A DNA stretch of 64,000 nt from the NCBI GenBank assembly GCA_963747985.1, contig CAVVHG010000001.1, forward strand, positions 682,001-746,000, read 5' to 3'. The notes under the pieces are model-generated. The model ran no database searches. It saw only the letters and a list, made by a program, of their open reading frames with translations, and had not been told where the DNA came from. The stretch's first letter is position 1. Every line of letters starts with the position of its first letter. Of the stretch, positions 56,142 to 64,000 are shown one piece after another. Origin of the DNA: JACADW01 sp963747985 (GTDB lineage: Bacteria > Acidobacteriota > UBA6911). Made by a program: the position numbers and the translations under genes.

Positions 56142-57761
56142 TCAGACCTGTAGCACCCCGGCACGCAATCCTCCGGGAAGCGGGGGCCTGCTTACCCACT
56201 CCATCACCCGGATCAGGACCTCGCGCGTCGTGTGGGGAGCTATGATTGCGTCCACCCAGCCCCGCGCGGCCCCATATCTGATGTCGGCCTGCTCCTCGTA
56301 GCGATTCTCGATGGTCTCGCACAACCTCTCGCGGTCCTCGTCGGATAAGGCCCGTCCTTCTCTCCGCGCCTGCCGCTCTTCCAGGGCCAGGAGGGTGCCG
56401 GCGGCCTGGGCCGACCCCATCACGGCATACCTGGCCCCGGGCCATGCGAAGATGAAGTGCGGATCAAAAGCCTTTCCGCACAGTGCATAGTTGCCCGCGC
56501 CGAAAGATCCGCCGACGATGACCGTGACCTTCGGGACCTCGACATTGCTCACGACGTTCACCAGCTTGGCTCCGCTGCGCAATATGCCTGAGTGCTCGGC
56601 GTCGCGCCCCACCATGAACCCCTGCACGTCCTGGAAGAACACGAGCGGCAACCGCGTCTGGTTGCAGTCCATGACGAAACGCGCCGCCTTGTCCGCGCTG
56701 TCGGCGTAGAGTACGCCTCCGAGCTGCATCTCGTGCTTTGCGGTTGTGACAGCCTTCCGCTGATTGGCCACGACTCCCACGGGCCGGCCGCCGATATGCC
56801 CGTAGGCGGTCACGAGCGTCTGCCCGTACTCCGACTTGTACTCTTCGATCGACCCGGCATCGAGGATGCAGGCCAGGAGTTCGCGCACGTCGTATTGACG
56901 CATGCCGTCGGCACCGACCAGTTCATAGAGACCGCCGGGATCATGACCGGCGGGCCCGCCGGCCAGCGGTGCGGCCTGAACCGATTGCGGGAGCAGCCGG
57001 ATCAGCGCCCGCAGCCGCCGGAGGCAGGATTCATCGTCAGGCTCGCGGAAATCGACCGTACCGCTGACCCCGGCGTGCATTCCTGCGCCTCCGAGTATCT
57101 CCTCGTCAACCACCTGCCCGATCGCTGCCTTCACGAGCGAGGGACCCGCGATATAAAGGGCGCTTCCCTCAGTCATCAGGATCTTGTCGCTGAGTACAGG
57201 AAGATAGGCGCCTCCCGCGACGCAGTTGCCCATGATCGCCGCATACTGCGGCAAGCCGGCGGCGCTGAACATAGAGTTGTTGCGAAATATCCTGCCGAAA
57301 TCGTCTTCATCGGGGAAGATCTCGTCCTGAAGGGGCAGGAATACCCCTGAGGAGTCAACCAGGTACACCAGGGGTAATGAGCAACGATAGGCGATGCGCT
57401 GCGCGCGCAATACCTTCTTGACGGTCTGGGGGAAGAATGCTCCGGCCTTGACGGTGGCGTCGTTTGCGATGATCATGCACGGTCGCCCGTGTACGACGCC
57501 GATTCCGGTTACGATCCCGGCGGCCGGGACTTCTCCCCAGGATCGATACATGCCATAGGCAGCCCAGAGTCCGAGCTCCAGGAAGAATCCTTCGGGATCG
57601 ATGAGCAGCTGGATCCGTTCCCGGACCGGGAGGCGTCCCAGATTCTTCTGACGTTCGCGTCCCGCCTCGCCGCCACCCTCCCGCAGCACCTCTTCCTGGT
57701 GCAACAACTCCTCAGTTATCGACCTGAGTGTCGCAGATTTCTGCGCGCCTGCACGGCCCAT
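56142..57761 (-). CDS. Acyl-CoA carboxylase carboxyltransferase (beta) subunit, MCC/geranyl-CoA carboxylase-like
   Basis: A 539-residue carboxyltransferase with both crotonase-fold halves. It shows RERIQLLIDPEGFFLELG, VYLVDSSGVFLPLQDEIFPDEDDFGRIF, VAGGAYLPVLSDKILMTEGSALYIAGP, and in the second half PLVFFQDVQGFMVGRDAEHSG, GGSFGAGNYALCGKAFDPHF and FAWPGARYAVMGSAQAAG. The FLPLQDEIFPD stretch is typical of 3-methylcrotonyl- and geranyl-CoA carboxylases rather than propionyl-CoA carboxylase. The biotin-carboxylase/BCCP subunit is not next to it and must lie elsewhere. It is the first gene of the operon. AtuA and the hydratase downstream make a branched or isoprenoid acyl-CoA the likely substrate. 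Confidence 0.87.
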   Translation of the reverse strand: MGRAGAQKSATLRSITEELLHQEEVLREGGGEAGRERQKNLGRLPVRERIQLLIDPEGFFLELGLWAAYGMYRSWGEVPAAGIVTGIGVVHGRPCMIIANDATVKAGAFFPQTVKKVLRAQRIAYRCSLPLVYLVDSSGVFLPLQDEIFPDEDDFGRIFRNNSMFSAAGLPQYAAIMGNCVAGGAYLPVLSDKILMTEGSALYIAGPSLVKAAIGQVVDEEILGGAGMHAGVSGTVDFREPDDESCLRRLRALIRLLPQSVQAAPLAGGPAGHDPGGLYELVGADGMRQYDVRELLACILDAGSIEEYKSEYGQTLVTAYGHIGGRPVGVVANQRKAVTTAKHEMQLGGVLYADSADKAARFVMDCNQTRLPLVFFQDVQGFMVGRDAEHSGILRSGAKLVNVVSNVEVPKVTVIVGGSFGAGNYALCGKAFDPHFIFAWPGARYAVMGSAQAAGTLLALEERQARREGRALSDEDRERLCETIENRYEEQADIRYGAARGWVDAIIAPHTTREVLIRVMEWVSRPPLPGGLRAGVLQV

Positions 57762-57959
57762 TCCAAATGCTCCGAGCTATTGAAAACGCTGCCCGAGTAT
57801 CCGCAGGTGTCAATGGAATTCTACTGCAATGCGGGGCTCGCGGCGAGAGCCGGATGATTGCGTCGACTGCTCGCACATGAGGCGGCTGTCCTTGAAGTAG
57901 AGGCCGATGCCGTGATCGGCGCCTGAGCTACAGGGCTTTGCCAGGCAGATATTCAGTGC

Positions 57960-57965
57960 TAGGCT
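57960..57965 (+). promoter_or_regulatory. -10-like TAGGCT six bases before the sulfatase ATG
   Basis: TAGGCT at 57960-57965 is directly before the ATG at 57972 and no ribosome site is seen, which suggests a leaderless transcript. The match is weak. The rest of 57762-57959 holds nothing recognised. Confidence 0.3.
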
Positions 57966-57971
57966 CCGTGC

Positions 57972-59417
57972 ATGCGCAAACCGATCATTCTCGTTTTCGT
58001 GTCATGCCTGCTTCAGTTTCTACCGGGCCCCGCCGAAGCCGCCGGCAGCGGATCGCGTCCCAACATACTCTGGCTCATTGCCGAGGACCTGGGGCCGCAC
58101 CTGGGTTCCTACGGCACGCAGGAGGTATGGACTCCCAACCTCGATGGGCTTGCTGCCGCGGGCGTGCGTTACACGAGCTTCTTTACCACCGCGCCGGTCT
58201 GCTCTCCCAGCCGGTCAGCCTTCATGACCGGGATGTACCAGACGACCATCGGGGCTCACAACCATCGTTCGCACCGCGACGACGGGTACAGATTGCCTGA
58301 CGGCGTCCGGGTGCTCAGCGACTGGTTTCGCGATGCGGGATATTTCACAGCAAACATCCGGGACCTGCCCGAGGGCCTCGGCTTCAAGGGAACGGGCAAG
58401 ACGGATTGGAACTTCACCTATTCGGGGAACCCGTTCGACTCCACCCGCTGGTCGGACCTCAAGCATCACCAGCCGTTCTACGCTCAAGTGAACTTTCAGG
58501 AAACGCATCGCGCTTTCCATGCTCCGAGGCGGGCCGATCCGGACCGGGTCAAGCTGCCCCTGTGGACTCCGGATCACCCGGTGGCCCGCGCCGACTGGGC
58601 ACAGTATCTTGACGCAGCCACAGAGCTGGATCGCAAGGTTGGACTGATCCTTAAGCAACTGGAATCCGATGGCCTCGCAGGCAATACCATTGTTGTCTTT
58701 TTCGGCGACAACGGCGAAGCCCATGTGCGCGGAAAGCAGTTCTGCTACGATTCGGGCCTGCATGTCCCGTTGATCATTCGCTGGCCTGCGGATCTCCCGC
58801 TGCCCGGCAACTTCCGATCCGGCACGACCGATGATCGCCTCCTCGCAGCGATCGACCTCGCGCCGACAATGCTTGCGCTGGCGGGCGCGCCCACGCCGGC
58901 GAAGATGGAAGGCGAGATCTTCCTCGGCGCCCAGGCCGGAAGGCCGCGGCAATACGTCTTCGGTGCCCGGGACCGGTGCGATGAGACGGTATTTCGCTTC
59001 CGCACCGTGCGCGATGCCCGCTATCGCTACATCCGCAACTTCACACCGGACCGGCCGTTTCTTCAGTCAAATGAGTACAAGGAGAAGGAGTACCCGGTCT
59101 GGAATCTTCTGAAGACCCTGAACGCGGAAGGCAGCCTCACTCCGGTCCAGGCGGCGCTTTGTGCCCCCACGATGCCGGAGGAGGAGCTTTACGATCTCCA
59201 GGCCGATCCCGATGAGGTCACGAATCTCGCGAAGTTGCGGGACTACCGGGCCGTGCTCGTGCGTCTGCGAGCAGCGTTGGAGAGATGGATCGAGGACACT
59301 GAAGATCAGGGGAGGGAGCCCGAACCGCCCGAGGTAGCCAGGCGTATGGGGCTGACAAAGCCGGAGAGCAATAACCCGAATATCGGGTATGCTCCCGGAG
59401 ACAAGCAGAAAGAGTGA
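57972..59417 (+). CDS. Secreted sulfatase (alkaline phosphatase superfamily, formylglycine type)
   Basis: A 481-residue enzyme with a signal peptide (KPIILVFVSCLLQFLPGPAEA). The N-terminal metal site is NILWLIAEDLGPHLGSYGT, the formylglycine precursor is C77 in PVCSPSRSAFMTG (CxPxR), and the second metal site is VVFFGDNGEAHVRGKQFCYDSG with the conserved Gly-Asp-Asn. The type I signature is complete. It hydrolyses a sulfate ester, perhaps on a glycan; the maturase is not in the window. The two GH36-like proteins and this sulfatase would fit degradation of a sulfated polysaccharide, but the genes are not in one operon. The gap to pgsB is 111 bases with no clear promoter. Confidence 0.9.
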   Translation: MRKPIILVFVSCLLQFLPGPAEAAGSGSRPNILWLIAEDLGPHLGSYGTQEVWTPNLDGLAAAGVRYTSFFTTAPVCSPSRSAFMTGMYQTTIGAHNHRSHRDDGYRLPDGVRVLSDWFRDAGYFTANIRDLPEGLGFKGTGKTDWNFTYSGNPFDSTRWSDLKHHQPFYAQVNFQETHRAFHAPRRADPDRVKLPLWTPDHPVARADWAQYLDAATELDRKVGLILKQLESDGLAGNTIVVFFGDNGEAHVRGKQFCYDSGLHVPLIIRWPADLPLPGNFRSGTTDDRLLAAIDLAPTMLALAGAPTPAKMEGEIFLGAQAGRPRQYVFGARDRCDETVFRFRTVRDARYRYIRNFTPDRPFLQSNEYKEKEYPVWNLLKTLNAEGSLTPVQAALCAPTMPEEELYDLQADPDEVTNLAKLRDYRAVLVRLRAALERWIEDTEDQGREPEPPEVARRMGLTKPESNNPNIGYAPGDKQKE

Positions 59418-59528
59418 CCGTGCCGTGGGTCGACGACTGCGGCCCTCACAGATGCCCGGCCGGCGCCGAGCGTTGCTTGTGAGTGCCATGACCATCTTTC
59501 CTGAATTGGTTCGCGGAGTCTGGCCGGC

Positions 59529-60710
59529 ATGCGCTTGCTGCCATTGATCGGATGTCTGGTTTTCTTCCTCTTCTACCTTGTTTGCGAGCGACTCGTGCTG
59601 GAGCGGCGGCGGACTGCCATTCCTTTGCGCATCGCGGTGACAGGGACTCGCGGCAAATCGAGTGTGACGAGAATCATCGCGTCGACACTGCGCGAAAACG
59701 GGATGAGGGTGATTGCCAAGACGACAGGGTCGCAGGCGCGGATGGTGATGCCGGATGCCAGTGAAATCGAGGTCCGGCGCCGGGGAATCCCCTCCATCGT
59801 CGAGCAGGAGAGCCTGGTCCGGCAGGCGGCGCGGCTCAAAGTGGACTGTCTCGTGGCCGAGATCATGAGCATCCACCCGGAGAACCACTACGTCGAATCG
59901 CAGCAGATACTCCAGCCGCACATAGTCGTCGTCACCAACGTCCGATGTGACCACACGGAGGCCATGGGGAAGACCCCGGAGGAGATAGCGGCCGTCTTCT
60001 GTCTGGATATTCCTGAAAAGGCGACGGTGTTTGCGCTCGAGGGGGAATGCCGGGCACCGATCGAAGCGAGGGTCCGTGATGCCGCCGGCAAGCTGTTAAG
60101 GGTTCCTTCGGGGTTTTCGTCGCGGCTGCAGTGTCTCGCGCCGGAGTCGGCGAGGATGGAGTTCGTGGACAACCTGGATCTGGTCTGCGCGCTCGCGGAA
60201 CATCTGGGCATCGCGGAATCGACGGTGTGCAATGGCATAGCGAGGAGCAGGCCGGACATCGGGAAGCTGCGGGTATGGAAGTATCAGGACGGGGACGCGG
60301 CCAAATCCTGCTACCTGGTGAATGGCTTCGCTGCCAACGATCCCGAGTCGTCGCTGCAGGTCGTCAGAATGGTGAAGAACAGGCTTCCCGACGCCGCGCG
60401 CCAATGGGCAGGCCTCCTGAGCCTTCGCGCGGACCGTGCGGACCGGACGGCGCAGTGGATAGAGGCTCTCCGGGGCGGCATGTTTGATTGTCTCAGCAGG
60501 ATCTATGTGACGGGAGCGCATTCCGGAATTGTCGCGCGAACCGTTCGATCGGCGCATGTCCTGCGCAACGGGCAACCACGCGAAATAATGCGGACGATCT
60601 TGACGGGGCTCGAGGATCAATCTGTGGTCGTCGGCCTGGGCAACATGAAAGGCGCAGGAGAACTGCTGGTGAGTCACTGGAGCGCCGAAGGCGAAGAGCA
60701 TGAGCTATGA
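59529..60710 (+). CDS. pgsB: Poly-gamma-glutamate synthase subunit PgsB/CapB
   Basis: A 393-residue Mur-ligase-like enzyme with an N-terminal membrane segment (LPLIGCLVFFLFYLVCE). The ATP loop is G39-T-R-G-K43-S-S in AVTGTRGKSSVTR, followed by AKTTGSQARMVMPD, EIMSIHPENHYVES and VVVTNVRCDHTEAMG, all typical of CapB. It activates glutamate and extends poly-gamma-glutamate at the membrane together with PgsC. The stop overlaps the pgsC start by 11 bases, so the two are coupled. Length matches the family. Confidence 0.9.
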   Translation: MRLLPLIGCLVFFLFYLVCERLVLERRRTAIPLRIAVTGTRGKSSVTRIIASTLRENGMRVIAKTTGSQARMVMPDASEIEVRRRGIPSIVEQESLVRQAARLKVDCLVAEIMSIHPENHYVESQQILQPHIVVVTNVRCDHTEAMGKTPEEIAAVFCLDIPEKATVFALEGECRAPIEARVRDAAGKLLRVPSGFSSRLQCLAPESARMEFVDNLDLVCALAEHLGIAESTVCNGIARSRPDIGKLRVWKYQDGDAAKSCYLVNGFAANDPESSLQVVRMVKNRLPDAARQWAGLLSLRADRADRTAQWIEALRGGMFDCLSRIYVTGAHSGIVARTVRSAHVLRNGQPREIMRTILTGLEDQSVVVGLGNMKGAGELLVSHWSAEGEEHEL

Positions 60711-61140
60711 GTTGACGTTCCTGGGTCTGCTGCTGTCTCTCCTGTATGTGAGCATCACCGGCCTGTACCCCGGCGGCATCATCGTCCCGGGCTACCTCGT
60801 GCTCTTCATCGATCAGCCTGCCCGCATCGCAGGATCCTTGATTGTGGCCGCCCTGACCCTTCTCTGTTTCAAGCTGGCCTCGCAGTACCTGATCATCTTC
60901 GGCAGACGTAAGTTCGTCTTCATGGTGCTGATCGGCGGGATCTGGACCCTGCTCTGGATACGGATACTGCCCGTACTGTTTCCACTTTCGCTCGAGTTTC
61001 GTGTGATCGGCTGGGTTATCCCCGGACTGATAGCCAATAACTTCGAAAAGCAGGGGGTCATCGTCACGACCGCTTCCCTGGTAACCGTTACCGTGGTTAC
61101 GTACCTGACGGGAAGGCTGGTCGCCATGGCCCTGCCCTGA
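60700..61140 (+). CDS. pgsC: Poly-gamma-glutamate synthase subunit PgsC/CapC
   Basis: A 146-residue integral membrane protein with about four spans. The start MSYELTFLGLLLSLLYVSITGLYPGG, here cited as LLYVSITGLYPGGIIVPGYL, is the CapC signature. It is the membrane partner of PgsB. The ATG at 60700 lies inside the end of pgsB. The third gene, pgsW, begins 12 bp after its stop. Confidence 0.9.
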   Translation: MSYELTFLGLLLSLLYVSITGLYPGGIIVPGYLVLFIDQPARIAGSLIVAALTLLCFKLASQYLIIFGRRKFVFMVLIGGIWTLLWIRILPVLFPLSLEFRVIGWVIPGLIANNFEKQGVIVTTASLVTVTVVTYLTGRLVAMALP

Positions 61141-61152
61141 AAGAGCGGCACG

Positions 61153-62205
61153 GTGAGATTCATCTTCAGGAAACGGGATCGTGTCCTGCCGAAAACACGG
61201 TTGAACCTCATCGTCACTGCCGCGGGACTGGTGAGCCTTGGCGTTTATGCGCTCGTGCAGGTCTACGCCCCGTCCCGCCGCCTGCACTACTCGCATGAGA
61301 TGCTCGAAGCGGCGCGGACCATGGCAAAGGCCGTCTCTCTGATCGCCAGCCACTGTGACCGCAGCGGTATTCCGATCGATGAAGCGATCGATCCGAATCA
61401 CACCGGCCTCGTAGGGCCTGAGCACTCGGAACTTGCCACAACACTGGGCCACCTCGAAGCCAAGAGGACCACGACGAATCCGAACATGGCCGGCCTTGTC
61501 GTGCACCTGCTGCAAGAGGCGGGTGTTAGAGCCGGAGATTCTGTTGCCGTCGGTTGTTCGGCGTCATTTCCGGGGCTGATGGTCGCAACCCTGGCGGCGA
61601 CCAGGGCAATGGACGTGCGCCCGATAGTGATTCTGTCGCTGGGCGCCTCCTCCTTTGGCGGCACGAGGATGGATTTCAACCTGCTCGACATTTATGAATT
61701 GCTCCTCCGCGACGGTGTCACCGCGTTTCCGCCTGCAGCCGCATCCCTCGGTGGCGAGCAGGACGTCGCGGCAGAGTTGGAGGAGGATGCCAGGCAACGA
61801 CTGATCTCGCAGATCAGGGAGATGGGCGTCGCCTTCATCGACGAACCTGATCTGCGGAAGAACGTATCCCGCCGGATGCGGATATACCGGGAGAGTTCAG
61901 GCGGCGCCGGAATCTCGGCTTTTGTCAACATCGGGGGAAGCTATGCGAATCTCGGGACCAGTGAACTGGCGCTTGCCCTCCAGCCCGGCTTGAACACGCG
62001 TGTTGAGATTCCGGCGAAGCCGGAACGGGGTGTTCTTTTCGAGATGGCAGCGCGCGGCGTTCCCTGCATTCATCTTCTCTTCATACGCGGGCTGGCGGCG
62101 AAATACGGCCTTCCCTGGGATCCGATGCCCTTGCCGGCGCCAGAGGGATTTTCTCCCGGGGAGCTGGGAAAGAATCAACCGCAAAGGCGCAGATACGCAG
62201 AGTGA
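61153..62205 (+). CDS. pgsW: Poly-gamma-glutamate system protein PgsW
   Basis: A 350-residue protein starting at GTG 61153. A membrane segment near the N-terminus (LIVTAAGLVSLGVYALVQVY) is followed by a soluble domain with IDPNHTGLVGPEHSELATTLG, VGCSASFPGLMVATLAA and NIGGSYANLGTSELA, typical of PgsW, a companion of PgsBC in non-Bacillus systems. Its role is not established. The last about ten residues (NQPQRRRYAE) are encoded by the left arm of the repeat at 62170, so the C-terminus appears to have been set by the repeat. No pgsA/capA is seen in the window after it. Confidence 0.85.
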   Translation: MRFIFRKRDRVLPKTRLNLIVTAAGLVSLGVYALVQVYAPSRRLHYSHEMLEAARTMAKAVSLIASHCDRSGIPIDEAIDPNHTGLVGPEHSELATTLGHLEAKRTTTNPNMAGLVVHLLQEAGVRAGDSVAVGCSASFPGLMVATLAATRAMDVRPIVILSLGASSFGGTRMDFNLLDIYELLLRDGVTAFPPAAASLGGEQDVAAELEEDARQRLISQIREMGVAFIDEPDLRKNVSRRMRIYRESSGGAGISAFVNIGGSYANLGTSELALALQPGLNTRVEIPAKPERGVLFEMAARGVPCIHLLFIRGLAAKYGLPWDPMPLPAPEGFSPGELGKNQPQRRRYAE

Positions 62206-62271
62206 AGCCGGCAACTGACTGTGTCCCAGGCAGCTGCCTCTGCGTGCCTGGTGCCTGTGCGGTAAGATTCT
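62170..62271. repeat. REP-like inverted repeat after pgsW, related to 19317-19400
   Basis: AACCGCAAAGGCGCAGATAC with ACGCAGAG on the left pairs imperfectly with CTCTGCGTGCC and TGTGCGGTAAGATTCTT on the right. The left arm lies inside the pgsW reading frame and the right arm in the intergenic region. The remaining gap 62272-62461 has no gene. Confidence 0.65.
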
Positions 62272-62474
62272 TTTATTTGAAGACTCTCAGCTGAAACTTG
62301 CGTGCGTGCCTGTAATCGGCTAACTTACCGCCGTCCATGTCGCGTCTTACTCACGCAGGACGGCGGTCGGCATCACGATGCAGCGTCACCTTCTAACTGC
62401 CGATCGTTTGTATCCTGCTTGCGATGGATTGAGTCTTTCGTCTGCCGGAATCTGTTCACCTGGAGGAGCAAGTT

Positions 62475-64000
62475 ATGAGACCCGGGCGGGGCTTCTGGAT
62501 GTCGGTTTCTCTCATTGGGATCGTCTGTCTGCTCTCGATCCAGCCATCGTTCCCGCAGAAATGCGAAATCCGGCACCCCGGTTTTGCCGCGTGTCCGCAT
62601 GAGCGCTGTACGGTCGTCATGGTGGGGAAGAAGGCATCCACCGACGGCTCGGTGATATCGACCCACACTTCTGATTGCGGTTCCTGCGACTGGACGTGGC
62701 GCTACGTCCCGGCTGCGGACCACGAGCAGGGCGCGACACGCAGGATTTACTATTTCGACCAGTTTGCCACGGACCCGCCCAGGAAGGGACTTCGGTGGGA
62801 CGCGATCGAAGACAATTTCGCCGGGTTCGAAATCCCTGAGGTGAGCCACACGTACGGCTACCTCCACGGGATGTTCGGGTACATGAACGACAACCAGGTG
62901 GCGCTTGGCGAATCCACCATCGGCTGCCGTGAACAGATGGAGAACAGCACGTCGGCGCCGAAGTTCGACATCACGATGCTGACGATGATCGCCATGGAGA
63001 GGGCCAAGACCGCCAGGGAGGCGATTCAGCTGATGGGAGACCTTGCCGTCAAATACGGCTACGGTCACACCGACTCCGGGGAAATGCTGTCCGTGTCCGA
63101 CCCCAACGAAGTGTGGATTTTCGAAGTCATGCCGGTCGGGCCGCTCTGGACACCGGAAAGCGGCCAGCCGGGCGCCGTCTGGTGCGCCCAGCGCGTTCCC
63201 GACGACCACGTGAGCGTCTGTCCGAATGAATCGAGGATCGGGGAGATCGACCTCAAGAACAAAGACCATTTTATGGCATCACCCAATGTGGTGTCGTTTG
63301 CGATCGAACAGAAGTTCTACGATCCCAAGAGCGGCAAGCCGTTCAGCTGGAAGCGCGCATACTGCCCCTCTGAATACAGCGCGCAGAGCTCGTTTGGCTC
63401 CAGGGGGCGCCTGTGGCGTTTCTTCGACCTCGTCGCGCCATCGCAGAAGTTCAGCCCCGACACGCCCAACATGGATCTGCCGTTTTCAATCCAGCCGGAG
63501 AAGAAGGTTTCGGTGGCCGACGTGATGGTGATTCTGCGCGACAAATATGACGGGACGCCGTTCTACACAGCTCGCGGGTTGCAGGGCGGACCGTTCGAGA
63601 ATCCGAATCTCCTCCCCTACGGCTTTGAGCTCGACGGCAAGAAGTACGACACAGGCAGGTGCATAGGCGTCAACCGGGCAGAGTATGTTACGGTCACCCA
63701 GTCCAGGGCCTGGCTTCCTGATCCGATCGGAGGCATCGTGTGGATCGGTTTTGGTGCTCAGGACACGCACTGCCTGATGCCCTTCTATGAGGGGGTGACA
63801 CGCATCCCCGAGTCGTTTGAATTCGGCGACCACTGGGAGTTCGATCGCCGGTCTGCTCGTTGGGCTTTCGACTACGTCGATTTCCACACACAGGTCGTCT
63901 ATTCATATGCCATCAAGGATGTGCGGAAGGCCCAGGAAAAATGGGAGAAGGCCGCTATCGACCGAACCCCTGAGATCGACGCCTGCGCGCTGCAGCTCTT
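62475..64000 (+). CDS. Secreted dipeptidase, peptidase family C69 (3' truncated by window)
   Basis: The frame is open from ATG 62475 to the end of the window, 508 residues, with no stop. GGAGGAG at 62462-62468 supports the start. The signal segment (FWMSVSLIGIVCLLSI) is followed by the Ntn-type nucleophile region C45-T in ERCTVVMVGKKASTDGSVI, the hallmark of C69 dipeptidases such as PepD; the Cys would become N-terminal after processing. Further family blocks are GYGHTDSGEMLSVSDPNEVWIFEV, FMASPNVVSFAIEQ, PFSIQPEKKVSVADVM and GIVWIGFGAQDTHCLMPFYEGV. An exported dipeptidase directly after pgsBCW may act on peptides or on poly-gamma-glutamate fragments; that link is inference. A minus-strand open frame across this region is a shadow. 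Confidence 0.85.
   Translation, partial: MRPGRGFWMSVSLIGIVCLLSIQPSFPQKCEIRHPGFAACPHERCTVVMVGKKASTDGSVISTHTSDCGSCDWTWRYVPAADHEQGATRRIYYFDQFATDPPRKGLRWDAIEDNFAGFEIPEVSHTYGYLHGMFGYMNDNQVALGESTIGCREQMENSTSAPKFDITMLTMIAMERAKTAREAIQLMGDLAVKYGYGHTDSGEMLSVSDPNEVWIFEVMPVGPLWTPESGQPGAVWCAQRVPDDHVSVCPNESRIGEIDLKNKDHFMASPNVVSFAIEQKFYDPKSGKPFSWKRAYCPSEYSAQSSFGSRGRLWRFFDLVAPSQKFSPDTPNMDLPFSIQPEKKVSVADVMVILRDKYDGTPFYTARGLQGGPFENPNLLPYGFELDGKKYDTGRCIGVNRAEYVTVTQSRAWLPDPIGGIVWIGFGAQDTHCLMPFYEGVTRIPESFEFGDHWEFDRRSARWAFDYVDFHTQVVYSYAIKDVRKAQEKWEKAAIDRTPEIDACALQL

Noticed and set aside
62373..63269. A 298-residue minus-strand open frame
   Set aside because: Shadow of the C69 dipeptidase, which has a ribosome site, signal peptide and family motifs.
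1..64000. tRNA, rRNA or riboswitch genes
   Set aside because: None was recognised by eye on either strand; a covariance-model search was not possible.

Overview
The window reads as a GC-rich, gene-dense chromosomal segment of an acidobacterium, probably from a soil or sediment metagenome. The pointers are a PadR regulator next to an ADOP-type (acidobacterial duplicated orphan permease) MacB/FtsX permease, an Oar-like TonB receptor with an N-terminal carboxypeptidase-regulatory domain, many secreted PD40/TolB beta-propeller proteins, multi-copy secreted serine hydrolases and PgsW. This assignment is inference from gene families; no rRNA or tRNA gene was seen.

Layout. 1-3.6 kb: the end of a nucleotidyltransferase-like gene, padR and a heavily frameshifted ADOP permease. 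3.7-8.4 kb: sensor kinase, OmpR-type regulator and a TPR+PD40 propeller protein (module 1). 8.4-10.4 kb: a TlpA-like remnant and a 1.66-kb nested tandem repeat array. 10.8-23.4 kb: TonB receptor, three secreted serine hydrolases, a dipeptide-epimerase-like enolase enzyme and a D-aminoacylase-like amidohydrolase, a plausible locus for uptake and breakdown of D-amino-acid peptides. 23.5-24.7 kb: rocD. 25.2-30.0 kb and 30.1-35.1 kb: modules 2 and 3 with the same kinase/regulator/propeller order. 35.4-42.1 kb: a TIM-barrel glycosidase-like protein, a second ADOP permease and a GH36-like alpha-galactosidase, separated by REP-like inverted repeats. 42.2-47.9 kb: VKOR-DsbA fusion, DoxX, hemerythrin, SulP transporter and nitrilase-family hydrolase. 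48.0-51.7 kb: URO-D-like protein and a second GH36-like enzyme. 51.7-57.8 kb (minus strand): a carboxyltransferase, AtuA (split into two genes), enoyl-CoA hydratase and acyl-CoA dehydrogenase cluster for branched or isoprenoid acyl-CoA breakdown. 58.0-64.0 kb: sulfatase, pgsBCW (poly-gamma-glutamate) and a C69 dipeptidase running off the end.

The strongest candidate for an undescribed system is the threefold HK-RR-PD40 module. The kinases carry large extracytoplasmic TPR-like sensor regions, the propeller proteins also carry TPR-like N-termini, and all six promoters (upstream of each kinase and each propeller gene) contain ACA-type half-sites repeated at 11 or 22 bp and held in one helical phase relative to a possible -10 box. 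This suggests that each regulator drives both its own operon and its propeller partner.

Seven genes carry one or more frameshifts. One shift falls in a C homopolymer and others look like single-base indels, so residual sequencing error is likely for several. The first ADOP gene, with at least six shifts, may be a true pseudogene.
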